The notes beneath the pieces are model-generated. The model saw nothing but the letters and a program-made list of their open reading frames with translations, was not told where the DNA came from and searched no databases. Shown here one piece after another: positions 8,428 through 15,433 of a DNA stretch of 37,553 nt; positions within the stretch are counted from its first letter, which is position 1, and every line of letters starts with the position of its first letter. Source of the DNA: Candidatus Peribacteraceae bacterium (GTDB taxonomy: Bacteria; Patescibacteriota; Gracilibacteria; Peribacterales; Peribacteraceae); assembly GCA_028699155.1 (NCBI GenBank), contig JAQVVD010000014.1, forward strand, positions 1 through 37,553, given 5' to 3'. Position numbers and translations under genes: made by a program.

Positions 8428-9224
8428 CAGGGCAAGGCTCCTGTGAACATTCTGCGCACTTGTTCCATTGCTCGTTCCTGCAATTGGCGGACACGTTCGC
8501 GACTAATGCCCATGTCTTCCGCAAGTTCCCCGCGCGTTTCCTGTTGGGACGTAAATCCGAAGAGCCGGCAGATGATTTCACGTTCACGTTCCGGAAGAGC
8601 TGCAACCGCTTTCCTTACCATTGCATGTTCCTCTTTGCGTATGAGTGTATTTTGTGGGCATTCATTGTGCGCATCCTCCTGTTTCAGGGTTGTCTGGCCT
8701 GATCTGTGCCCTAGGCGTGTTGCACGGATTTTCACGGCATGCATGCGGGAATAGCCTATGCTGGCACACACATCTTCTTCGGTATAGGCGGTATTGCCTT
8801 GGCACAAGTGTTTTTCTGCTTCATTCCATTTCTGCGTCACCTGTTTTGCATACAGCGATGAGATGTGTTTCTGCTTATACCTGCGCTCATTGGCTTTGCG
8901 CATTCCCATGCAGATCCATGGGACTATATAGGTATTGAATCTGTAGCGTGCATCGAAACGTTTTTTGTGCAATTCTTCGAGCATTGCTACGTTTCCTTCC
9001 TGGATCAGGTCATCTGTGTCCATGTGTGCGCATGGACTCTCTTCCGCTATGCGCGTCACGAGGAATACGTTGCGCCTTGCGAATTCCTGTACCGCTGCGG
9101 GATCTCCGCTCTTGAGCTTTTCCGCCCATTCCTGTTCGTCTGCATGGGACATGAGGGGAACCTGTTCTTGGATGTAGGAGGATGCAGGCCTCCGTTCGCG
9201 ATTCTGTGATATATGGTGTTCCAT
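8424..9224 (-). CDS. RNA polymerase sigma-70-family factor, region 1.1 absent
   Basis: This is a transcription initiation factor of 266 aa. Region 2 is visible (DLIQEGN, then FNTYIVPWICMGMRKANERR). A central region-3-like part follows, then region 4 with the helix-turn-helix GISRERVRQLQERAMEQVR near the C terminus. The size and degenerate region 2.4 suggest an alternative (group 3-like) factor rather than the housekeeping one. The open frame continues upstream to 9305, but a promoter with TTGATT, a 17-bp spacer and TATAGA ends 9 nt before the ATG at 9224, so that ATG is the likely start with a leader of about 3 nt. The gene is convergent with the penicillin-binding protein gene, sharing stop-codon bases. 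Confidence 0.88.
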   Translation of the reverse strand: MEHHISQNRERRPASSYIQEQVPLMSHADEQEWAEKLKSGDPAAVQEFARRNVFLVTRIAEESPCAHMDTDDLIQEGNVAMLEELHKKRFDARYRFNTYIVPWICMGMRKANERRYKQKHISSLYAKQVTQKWNEAEKHLCQGNTAYTEEDVCASIGYSRMHAVKIRATRLGHRSGQTTLKQEDAHNECPQNTLIRKEEHAMVRKAVAALPEREREIICRLFGFTSQQETRGELAEDMGISRERVRQLQERAMEQVRRMFTGALPC

Positions 9225-9233
9225 GGATGGGCT

Positions 9234-9262
9234 TCTATATCTCATGGGCACTCTCCAATCAA
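9234..9262 (-). promoter_or_regulatory. Promoter of the sigma-factor gene
   Basis: TTGATT (9262-9257), a 17-bp spacer and TATAGA (9239-9234) form a near-consensus sigma-70-type promoter. The predicted start is about 9227, almost on the ATG at 9224. The -35 box overlaps the end of the upstream small gene (stop 9261-9259). Confidence 0.65.
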
Positions 9263-9513
9263 GACTCAAGCTGATTTTTTTCCTTATAGAGCACAATTGC
9301 TGCATCTATTATTTCTTCGCGTTGCATGTTTGGGAATTGCGGCTCAGCGTAATAGCGCGGGTTGTATCCTTCCAGGCGCTCTTGAAGATTTGGCGTGCTC
9401 GCAAGAAAATCCCGAAGGTTCCAACCGAAGCGCCGAATCAAAAAGGCTATTCTCTCTGCATCTGCAGGGAGAAAGGTACGAAGCTCTTCGGGGATATCTG
9501 GTGTTTCCATCAT
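9259..9513 (-). CDS. Small uncharacterised protein coupled to glmS
   Basis: An 84-codon frame overlaps the glmS stop codon in an ATGA arrangement (ATG at 9513, second ATG at 9510, glmS TGA at 9512-9510). This is typical of translational coupling. The product is soluble-looking, with EELRTFLPADAERIAFLIRR, an FGWNLRDFL stretch and a C-terminal helix REEIIDAAIVLYKEK. No family is recognised. Support for coding comes from the overlap geometry, the balanced composition and the way its end abuts the next gene's promoter. It could act with GlmS or merely share its transcript. Confidence 0.6.
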   Translation of the reverse strand: MMETPDIPEELRTFLPADAERIAFLIRRFGWNLRDFLASTPNLQERLEGYNPRYYAEPQFPNMQREEIIDAAIVLYKEKNQLES

Positions 9514-11285
9514 TTGACCGTGACGGACTTCGCCAGGTTCCTCGGCATGTCCGGATCTTTGCCGCGCTTGACTGCCAGGAAGTACGCCAGGATCTGAATG
9601 GGGATGATGTTCACGAGCGGCTGCGCCGCGCCTCCTTCCGGAACTTTCAGCCACTCATCAAAGACGTCGTAGCGTTCGGGCGCGACGCCGATCACGAATG
9701 CGCCGCGCGCTTTGAGCTCGATCGTATTGCTCAGGATATCCGTGGTGACTTCATCCTTCCCGACGAGCGCGATGCAGGGAGTTCCTTCCTCGATGAGCGC
9801 GATCGGCCCGTGCTTGAGCTCCCCTCCGGCGAATCCCTCTGCATGGATGTAACTCACCTCCTGGATCTTGATGGCGCTCTCCATGGCCATGGGGTAGTTC
9901 CAGCTCTTCCCGATGATGTAGAGATCCTGTTTCCTCTGGATGCGCTCGGCGAGCTTTTCGATGCGTTCCATGTAGCGCGGGTTCAACATGTCGTTGATCT
10001 TCGCGCCCGTTTCCAGCAGGAGCGTCTTGCCCTCCTGCAGCTTGTCTGCCAGCGCGTACGCGATGAGGATGAATACCGCCATCTGCCCCGTGAGCGCCTT
10101 GGTGGATGCGACTGCGCGCTCGGGTCCCGCATTAATATGGAGGGAGTAGTCTGCTTCCCTGTCGATCGTCGAACCCTTCGCATTCACGATCGCAAGCACT
10201 TTGGAGCCTTTGGATTTGGCGATCTTCATGGCTTCCAGCACGTCCGCCGTCTCTCCGCTCTGGCTCACCACGATGAGCAGGCTCCGGGATGTAAGGAAGT
10301 GGTGGTAGAGCTTGAACTCGCTCGCCGGCGCGAAGTTGACGTGCTTGCCGGCGATGACGGAGAAGAAGTACTCGGCTGCCATGCAGGCTTTACCCGCGGT
10401 GCCGCAGCCGACGAGGAAGGTGCCCTGCGCGTTGCGGATCGCTTCCGCCAGCGTCATGATCTGTTCCTCATCCTGGTTCACGGCGCGGGTGATGCTCTCC
10501 TTCTGCTCCATGATCTCCTTGAGCATGAAGTGCTTGTAGGCACCCTTCTGCGCTTCCTCGATCGTCCAGGTGATCTCGATTTCGCGCTTGGGGCGCTCCT
10601 CTCCCGTCGCGATATCCGTGAAGAGGATGCTCCTGCCATCCGTCACCACCATCTCGCCGTCATCCAGGTACTGCACCGTGCGGGTGTAGTCCATGAAGGC
10701 GGGAATATCCGACGCGATAAAGTACCCGTCCTTGCGCGTTCCTCCCACGATCAGGGGCGAGCCGGTGCGCGCGGCGACGAGCGTCTGCGAGAGCGTGTGG
10801 AGCGCGAGGAGGCCGTAGCGTCCTTCGAAACGATTGCAGGCATTGCGCACCGCCGATGCGAAATCATCGGTGGATTTCAACTCCTCCTCTATGAGGTGCG
10901 GGATGATTTCCGTATCCGTTTCCGACTGAAAAGCGTGCCCTTTCGCTTCGAGTTCCCGGCGCAGTTCGGCGTAATTTTCGATGATGCCGTTATGCACCAC
11001 GGCGATCGTCCCGTCGCAGCTCATGTGCGGGTGCGCATTGCGCTTCGTCACCCCGCCGTGCGTCGCCCAGCGCGTGTGGGCGATTGCGAGCGAACACGCG
11101 TCCGCGAATGCGGAACTATCCACCGTGCTGATCTTGCCGATGTCCTTCTCCATGCGGATTTCCGTTCCGATCTTGCAGGCGACGCCCCAGGAGTCGTACC
11201 CCCGGTACTCCAGGTTCTTGAGGCCATCAATAACAAGCTTGCCGGCGTCGGTGCGGCCACCGACGTACCCGAAGATTCCGCACAT
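9510..11285 (-). CDS. glmS: Glutamine-fructose-6-phosphate aminotransferase
   Basis: This enzyme makes glucosamine-6-phosphate from fructose-6-phosphate and glutamine, the first step towards UDP-GlcNAc for peptidoglycan and surface glycans. The N-terminal class II glutamine amidotransferase domain starts MCGIFGYVG with the catalytic Cys exposed after Met removal. Two SIS sugar-isomerase domains follow (GCGTAGKACMAAEYFF, SQSGETADVLEAMK), and the C terminus ends in PRNLAKSVTVK, a typical GlmS tail. At 591 aa it is full length. A strong promoter places the transcript start on the ATG itself, so there is no 5' leader and therefore no room for a glmS ribozyme. It is followed without a gap by the coupled 84-codon gene. 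Confidence 0.97.
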   Translation of the reverse strand: MCGIFGYVGGRTDAGKLVIDGLKNLEYRGYDSWGVACKIGTEIRMEKDIGKISTVDSSAFADACSLAIAHTRWATHGGVTKRNAHPHMSCDGTIAVVHNGIIENYAELRRELEAKGHAFQSETDTEIIPHLIEEELKSTDDFASAVRNACNRFEGRYGLLALHTLSQTLVAARTGSPLIVGGTRKDGYFIASDIPAFMDYTRTVQYLDDGEMVVTDGRSILFTDIATGEERPKREIEITWTIEEAQKGAYKHFMLKEIMEQKESITRAVNQDEEQIMTLAEAIRNAQGTFLVGCGTAGKACMAAEYFFSVIAGKHVNFAPASEFKLYHHFLTSRSLLIVVSQSGETADVLEAMKIAKSKGSKVLAIVNAKGSTIDREADYSLHINAGPERAVASTKALTGQMAVFILIAYALADKLQEGKTLLLETGAKINDMLNPRYMERIEKLAERIQRKQDLYIIGKSWNYPMAMESAIKIQEVSYIHAEGFAGGELKHGPIALIEEGTPCIALVGKDEVTTDILSNTIELKARGAFVIGVAPERYDVFDEWLKVPEGGAAQPLVNIIPIQILAYFLAVKRGKDPDMPRNLAKSVTVK

Positions 11286-11291
11286 GGGCGT

Positions 11292-11319
11292 ATTCTACTT
11301 GTTTTCCGCATTTGGTCAA
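11292..11319 (-). promoter_or_regulatory. Leaderless promoter of glmS
   Basis: TTGACC (11319-11314), a 16-bp spacer and TAGAAT (11297-11292) are followed by only 6 nt before the ATG at 11285. Transcription should begin at or one base from the start codon. The -35 box overlaps the stop codon of the upstream glycosyltransferase gene. Confidence 0.75.
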
Positions 11320-12221
11320 CGAAAACGACCGCCAACCAGGCTCCCGGAGAATCGGGCGATTGCAGTGCCCATGCAGGCGAGGGATTGCCGGAATTCGCCG
11401 TGCCGCGCGTACTGGAAGCCGGCGCATGTCCACAGGAGCGCGCAGATGCGGTCTGCCTTGGCAGGAGAGACGTGCTGCTCCCAGCCGCGCACATTCGCGA
11501 GAAAGTCCTCGATGACAGCGACCCAGTTGTGGAACGTATTTTTGTGTACTCTGCTCAGGTTGATTTCTTCCCTATTCGCTTCGGCAATGCGGCGGTCCAT
11601 CACCATGGGCGCTCCCGGCGCTGCAAGCCATGGTCCGCGAAGGCTCAGCGGGAGCAGGAATGTGAGATCTTCTGTGCCAAGCAGGTTCGTTTCGTCGAAA
11701 CGAATATCTCCGATCATTGCGGTACGGAAGACGGTGCAGGAGAGGATGCCTCCTCCGTGGCGCATGAGCCACTGCGGCGCGTTTCGCGCCAGATGGACGG
11801 CGCTGTTTCTCTTGCGCATGCGTCCATTCGCGCGGATACGCTGGCGGTCGCAGCTTGCTGCGACAGCGGTCGCATCGCCCGCGATGGCCTGCAGGGTGCG
11901 CTCCAGAAAATCCGTTGGCCAGAGGTCATCTGAATCGAGGAATGTGATGTACGCGAATGTGTTGAGCAGTGTCATCGCCTTGTTGCGTGCGGCCCCTGCG
12001 CCCCGATTGCGCTCGCAACGTACCACTCTCCATGCACAACTCGGCCGTCTCGCTCTCAGCCACTGTTCCACTGCATCCGCCGAGCCGTCCGAGGAGCCGT
12101 CATCGACGATGACCAGGGTGTCGGGCTGCCGCGTCTGCTGCAGGATGCTCTCCAGCGTGCGCAGCACGGTGTTTGCCCTGTTGAATACGGGGACGACGAC
12201 GGCAACATCTTTCCTGTCCAT
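11316..12221 (-). CDS. Family 2 (GT-A) glycosyltransferase
   Basis: This 301-aa protein is predicted to transfer a sugar from a nucleotide-sugar donor, probably in surface glycan synthesis. The N terminus shows the GT2 pattern: VAVVVPVFNRANTVLRTLES, then DDGSSDGS and the metal-binding FLDSDDLW (DxD). No transmembrane helix is evident, so it would act at the cytoplasmic face. The open frame runs upstream to 12302, but TACAAT lies 7 nt before the ATG at 12221, which fits the leaderless pattern and starts the protein exactly at the fold (MDRKDVAVVV). Donor and acceptor are unknown. It is followed 30 nt later by glmS, whose product feeds amino sugars to such enzymes. Confidence 0.85.
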   Translation of the reverse strand: MDRKDVAVVVPVFNRANTVLRTLESILQQTRQPDTLVIVDDGSSDGSADAVEQWLRARRPSCAWRVVRCERNRGAGAARNKAMTLLNTFAYITFLDSDDLWPTDFLERTLQAIAGDATAVAASCDRQRIRANGRMRKRNSAVHLARNAPQWLMRHGGGILSCTVFRTAMIGDIRFDETNLLGTEDLTFLLPLSLRGPWLAAPGAPMVMDRRIAEANREEINLSRVHKNTFHNWVAVIEDFLANVRGWEQHVSPAKADRICALLWTCAGFQYARHGEFRQSLACMGTAIARFSGSLVGGRFR

Positions 12222-12293
12222 CGCACCGATTGTACGGAGTCGGGGGAGAGAAAGGAACAGGTGTTCCCTCGTGGAAAGAAGCCTCCTGATTCC

Positions 12294-12322
12294 TTGACGC
12301 ACCGCCGGGCCTTCCGTACCCT
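12294..12322 (+). promoter_or_regulatory. Promoter of rpsT-ruvX
   Basis: TTGACG (12294-12299), a 17-bp spacer and TACCCT (12317-12322) predict a start near 12329 and a leader of about 34 nt. This is one of the few genes here with a real 5' leader. Confidence 0.6.
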
Positions 12323-12362
12323 TTTGCAGTTCTCGATTTCATTTTTCTTACACGTAAAGGAC

Positions 12363-12629
12363 ATGCCACTCATCAAATCAGCCATCAAGCGCGCCAAGCA
12401 GAATCCTGTACGCCGTGCGCGCCGCCAGCCCGTGAAGACCTACATGAAGACGATGCTCAGGAAAGTGTCAGACTTCACCAAGGCCGGCAAGAGGGAGGAG
12501 GCAATCAAGATCCTGCCAGAGACCTACAGTGCGATCGATATGGCTGCCAAGAAGAACATCATCCACCCGCGCAACGCCGCGCGGAAGAAGTCGCTCGTTG
12601 CGCGCCTCGTTGCCTCTCAGGCACAATAG
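12363..12629 (+). CDS. rpsT: Small ribosomal subunit protein bS20
   Basis: This 88-aa basic protein binds 16S rRNA in the 30S subunit. It matches the bS20 pattern throughout: MPLIKSAIKRAKQNPVRRAR at the start, a Lys-rich middle and the signature IHPRNAARKKSLVARL near the end. The frame is open upstream to 12261, but bS20 begins at this Met, and the promoter at 12294-12322 makes the upstream part untranslated. A short AAGG lies 2 nt before the ATG, a weak ribosome-binding site. ruvX follows after 5 nt and is probably cotranscribed. Confidence 0.96.
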   Translation: MPLIKSAIKRAKQNPVRRARRQPVKTYMKTMLRKVSDFTKAGKREEAIKILPETYSAIDMAAKKNIIHPRNAARKKSLVARLVASQAQ

Positions 12630-12634
12630 GCGCG

Positions 12635-13018
12635 ATGCGCACATTCCTGGCTCTCGATGTAGGGAACAGGCGAACGGGGGTGGCGTTTTCCAGTGGAGCG
12701 ACGGGCGTCGCCGTCGCGCTCGCGACGCTGCATCACTCTTCGTACGAGGAGTTCCGTTCGCAGGTGCTCTCTCTGCTCGCACAGCGCAGCGTTTCCGACC
12801 TGATCGTCGGGCTGCCGCTGCTGCTTTCCGGCGAGGAGGGCGAGCAGGCGCGCACGGTTCGCTCCTTTGTAGAGCGTTTACCGGTCCCCTCTCACATCAC
12901 CCTTCACTTTCTGGATGAACGCTACTCCACACCGCCCTCCTCCTCGGGGCATTCCGATCCAGATTCGGCTTCTGCCTGCGCAATACTCGATACCCACTTG
13001 CGCAGAGAAAGTATTTGA
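12635..13018 (+). CDS. ruvX: YqgF/RuvX-family RNase H-fold nuclease
   Basis: The family is a small RNase H-fold enzyme implicated in pre-16S rRNA 5' processing. The visible pattern is LALDVGNRRTGVAFS at the N terminus with the first catalytic Asp, a central DLIVGLPLLLSGEEG block, and LDERYST before a terminal D-S-A-CAILD segment. At 127 aa it is slightly short of the usual 135-145. It follows rpsT closely, so ribosome assembly is a natural shared theme. The start ATG is 5 nt after the rpsT stop, indicating one operon. Confidence 0.88.
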   Translation: MRTFLALDVGNRRTGVAFSSGATGVAVALATLHHSSYEEFRSQVLSLLAQRSVSDLIVGLPLLLSGEEGEQARTVRSFVERLPVPSHITLHFLDERYSTPPSSSGHSDPDSASACAILDTHLRRESI

Positions 13019-13058
13019 CATAATTAAATATATAGTTAAAATATATTCCTTTAGTTCT

Positions 13059-13187
13059 TTGACAGGTTCGCCAAAAAATCTCTCGGTAGGTGTTTCGGTG
13101 CCGAATCGTGAAGAAGCAACATCTTTTTGATTCCGTCTAGTCAAACATCTACCCGATCTTTTGTACCTGTCAATATTCTGGTATAAC
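13059..13187 (+). promoter_or_regulatory. Promoter and inverted pair upstream of the sigma4-HARE gene
   Basis: A TATAAC -10 box (13182-13187, with an upstream TGG) is preceded by TTGTAC (13161-13166, spacer 15). The nonamer TTGACAGGT (13059-13067) and its exact complement ACCTGTCAA (13165-13173) lie about 98 bp apart, the second between the -35 and -10 boxes. They could be paired operator half-sites. The stretch 13019-13058 is very AT-rich. Confidence 0.4.
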
Positions 13188-13213
13188 GAGGGTTGTTATT
13201 TACCCCGCTCCCA

Positions 13214-14317
13214 ATGCCCAACCTCGCGTCCCCCACTGTTTCCCCTACACAGCAGAGCGCCTCCGCTCAGCTCAGCCTGAATCTGCAGGAGATGCTCAGC
13301 AATCTCTTCCTCGTACTGACAGAGAAGGAATCCATGGTGATCAAGCGGCGTTTTGCGCTGCAGGGTAACCAGAAACAGACCCTGGAGAAGATTGGGAAGC
13401 ACTTCAATGTGACGCGGGAACGCATCCGCCAGATTGAGAGCATCGCACTGGGCAAGCTGCGCCGCACCGTGCGCACCACGCGGTTGGAAGAGGTCAATGA
13501 CCTCGCGAAGGCGATTCTGCGGGCACACGGCGGAGTGATGCGCGAAGACGACCTCATCTCGCAGGCGTTGCAGCGCATCAAGGGCAGTGCGGAACTGGAT
13601 GGAGCGGTCCTGCGCCTCTCCTTCTCCATCGATAACGAGATGGTTGCCGGCAAGCGCTCCAACACCTACGTGCCGTTCTGGCGCCTCGATTCGCTCGCGA
13701 TGCAGGATATCAGCCTGATTGTCAGCAACATCGTGAAGATCCTGCGCAAGCGCAAGTCCTGCATGAAGACGGAGGAGATCATCTCCTCCATCCAGGCGCT
13801 CAATCTGTTCGAGGGCAGGATGCCGAGCCCGGAACTGATCTGCAGCTGCCTGAAGATCGATGAACGCCTCCGCGAGATCGCGGAAGGCTGGGGTCTCACC
13901 GAGTGGCGTTTCGTCCGACCGCGCAGCATCCGCGATAAAGTGGAGATCATCCTGAAGAAGGCGGGTGAACCCCTGCACTTCATGGAGATTGCCAACCGCA
14001 TCCGCGAGTCGCAGTTCGACCACAAGAACGTCACCGTTCAGGCTGTCCACAACGAGCTCATTCGGTATCCGGAGTTCGTGCTCGTCGGTCGCGGTCTCTA
14101 CGCACTCAAAGAGTGGGGCTACGAATCCGGCACTGTCGCAGATGTGATCGAGCGGATTCTCCAGGAGAAGGGGCCGCTCTCCAAGAAGGAGATCATCGCA
14201 GAAGTCGCCAAGCAGCGGACGGTGAAAGTGGGAACGATTTCCCTCAACCTGCAGAAGATGCCGTACTTCAAGCGCGTCGGCCGCGCCGTCTACGCCTACG
14301 AGCCTTCCGCGAAGTAA
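13214..14317 (+). CDS. Sigma-region-4 protein fused to HARE-HTH domains
   Basis: This putative transcription regulator or RNA-polymerase-associated factor has 367 aa. Residues about 34-85 form a sigma region 4 (LTEKESMVIKRRFAL, then the recognition helix VTRERIRQIESIALGKLRR), but no region 2 exists, so it cannot be a normal sigma factor. The C-terminal third carries two winged-helix HARE-type repeats (IRDKVEIILKKAGEPLHFMEIA ending in GRGLYALKEWGY, then GTVADVIERILQEKGPLSKK ending in GRAVYAYE). The HARE-HTH fold is also found in the RNA polymerase delta subunit. The first ATG after the -10 box is at 13214; an upstream in-frame TTG at 13193 would coincide with the transcript start. The lipoprotein gene follows after 22 nt. 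Confidence 0.8.
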   Translation: MPNLASPTVSPTQQSASAQLSLNLQEMLSNLFLVLTEKESMVIKRRFALQGNQKQTLEKIGKHFNVTRERIRQIESIALGKLRRTVRTTRLEEVNDLAKAILRAHGGVMREDDLISQALQRIKGSAELDGAVLRLSFSIDNEMVAGKRSNTYVPFWRLDSLAMQDISLIVSNIVKILRKRKSCMKTEEIISSIQALNLFEGRMPSPELICSCLKIDERLREIAEGWGLTEWRFVRPRSIRDKVEIILKKAGEPLHFMEIANRIRESQFDHKNVTVQAVHNELIRYPEFVLVGRGLYALKEWGYESGTVADVIERILQEKGPLSKKEIIAEVAKQRTVKVGTISLNLQKMPYFKRVGRAVYAYEPSAK

Positions 14318-14339
14318 CACGCTCCTCTCCCCTGCACCA

Positions 14340-15194
14340 ATGCGCATGCCTCGTGTTCGTACGTGCTCTCTTGTCGCCGTGGCATCGTTTGCCGCTCTCA
14401 TGACGCTCTCACTCGTCGGGTGCGGGGGCGATGCGTTGCCGCCGCTGCCGGAGGGGCCGCAGATCCTCACAGGCACGCTCCTGCCGACCGACCTCTCGCT
14501 CCTGCGCAGAGGGACGCATCTCCTGCAGATCGGTGGCGTCGATACGTACTACGTGGAGAGCACGTTCGAGAACCTGCGCAAGTACGAGCGCAAGACGGTG
14601 GTGCTGGAAGGGACGCTCTCCCGCAACGTCGAACCGACGTTCCTGCCGGTCCTGGACGTGCTGCGCGTCGTCGATGTGCTGGGCGATTCACAGAAGAAGT
14701 GGGAGATACGCTCCCTCAACCTCACGCTCTCCGTTCCGGAATCCTGGAGCGCCGAGGTGCAGGAAGGCGCCGCGACCTTCCGTTCCCTGGGGAGCGCCGA
14801 TCCTCTCGTGCGCATCACGCGCGGCACGGGGGCGATCATCGACGTGAGCGGCGGGACGCCGATCGTTCTGGGGAATGCACGGGCAATGCGCATCATCCAT
14901 GAGGCAACGGGTGCGCAGACGGTCGTGGTGGAGCGCGGCGAGGAAACCATCGTCTTCTCCTTCACGCCCGGGGAGCGGCAGAATGCGCTCGAACTGCGCG
15001 AGGACTGGCTCACGCTCCTCTCCACTGTCTCCTTTAGCAGGGAGAACGCTCCTTCCTCCGTCGCTCCGGGGACCGGTTCCGGTGCGGTTGCCGGCATGCC
15101 GTGCGGCGGCACCGCGGGCATCCTCTGCCCGGAGGGCTACTACTGCGATGTCGTGAACCTGCAGGAGAATATCGGAGTGTGCAGGAGGCTATGA
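14340..15194 (+). CDS. Lipoprotein with cysteine-rich C-terminal tail
   Basis: This 284-aa secreted lipoprotein of unknown function has a signal peptide at residues 1-27, with an Arg-containing n-region, a hydrophobic core and a lipobox LVGC. Lipid attachment at Cys28 is therefore expected. The middle contains an OB-like segment (ILTGTLLPTDLSLL, VVLEGTLSRNVEP) and a beta-rich part. The end is a compact four-cysteine module, PCGGTAGILCPEGYYC to NIGVC, reminiscent of small disulfide-bonded extracellular modules. It probably shares a transcript with the preceding sigma4-HARE gene. A diverged second copy of the cysteine module lies directly downstream but is split by the toxin-antitoxin insertion, so the ancestral protein may have been longer. 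Confidence 0.7.
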   Translation: MRMPRVRTCSLVAVASFAALMTLSLVGCGGDALPPLPEGPQILTGTLLPTDLSLLRRGTHLLQIGGVDTYYVESTFENLRKYERKTVVLEGTLSRNVEPTFLPVLDVLRVVDVLGDSQKKWEIRSLNLTLSVPESWSAEVQEGAATFRSLGSADPLVRITRGTGAIIDVSGGTPIVLGNARAMRIIHEATGAQTVVVERGEETIVFSFTPGERQNALELREDWLTLLSTVSFSRENAPSSVAPGTGSGAVAGMPCGGTAGILCPEGYYCDVVNLQENIGVCRRL

Positions 15195-15237
15195 GTGCAT
15201 CGTGAAGGGCGCTCCTCCGTGCGGTGGAATCCTGCGA
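15190..15237 (+). pseudogene. Left half of a split cysteine-rich repeat
   Basis: Read one frame shifted from the lipoprotein end, the DNA continues as Y-E-C-I-V-K-G-A-P-P-C-G-G-I-L and then stops. PCGG and IL match the lipoprotein's own PCGGTAGIL. The matching right half (GAYYCDVTNLQENIGTCK) lies at 16675-16731. The intervening 1.4 kb holds the Panacea toxin-antitoxin pair. Confidence 0.5.
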
Positions 15238-15260
15238 AAATAGCGGCCAGGAACCAAAAT

Positions 15261-15288
15261 ATCATTTTGCCGACGCCGGTAAAATGAT
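15261..15288. repeat. Inverted repeat downstream of the lipoprotein gene
   Basis: ATCATTTT (15261-15268) and AAAATGAT (15281-15288) form an 8-bp stem that can be extended by an internal CCG/CGG pairing. It may be a terminator or processing hairpin, although no T-run follows. Confidence 0.4.
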
Positions 15289-15315
15289 CGAAACAGACGA
15301 ATTATTGCAAAATCA

Positions 15316-15340
15316 AACTGTTGCAAACTTTGCAACAGTT
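15316..15340. promoter_or_regulatory. Perfect 25-bp palindrome upstream of the Panacea gene
   Basis: AACTGTTGCAAA (15316-15327) and its exact complement (15329-15340) flank a single central C. A palindrome this perfect with no T-tract is more like a protein-binding operator than a terminator. It lies about 60 bp upstream of the toxin-antitoxin promoter. Confidence 0.5.
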
Positions 15341-15373
15341 CAAAAAGAAGGATGCAAAGAAGTGAGGCGCGAA

Positions 15374-15426
15374 ATGTAAAATAACCTGACATGGATATTG
15401 ACAGATAATTTTACATAGATTACCCT
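15374..15426 (+). promoter_or_regulatory. Promoter and candidate autoregulatory operator of the toxin-antitoxin operon
   Basis: TTGACA (15398-15403), a 17-bp spacer and TACCCT (15421-15426) are followed by 7 nt and then the ATG, predicting a leaderless transcript. ATGTAAAAT (15374-15382) and ATTTTACAT (15408-15416) form an inverted pair that brackets the -35 box, a plausible site for the encoded HTH antitoxin. Confidence 0.65.
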
Positions 15427-15433
15427 AGTATGT

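Noticed and set aside
11286-11315. Possible glmS ribozyme or riboswitch
   Set aside because: Only 30 nt separate the genes and the transcript appears to start on the ATG, so there is no leader.
9213-11933. Plus-strand frame of 906 codons across glmS
   Set aside because: It is the antisense shadow of glmS and its neighbours, a by-product of GC-rich codon use. The minus-strand proteins are unmistakable.
10981-12297. Plus-strand frame of 438 codons opposite glmS and the GT2 gene
   Set aside because: It is a shadow of two well-supported minus-strand genes.
13196-14476. Minus-strand frame of 426 codons opposite the sigma4-HARE gene
   Set aside because: The plus strand encodes clear sigma-4 and HARE motifs; the antisense product has no recognisable domain.
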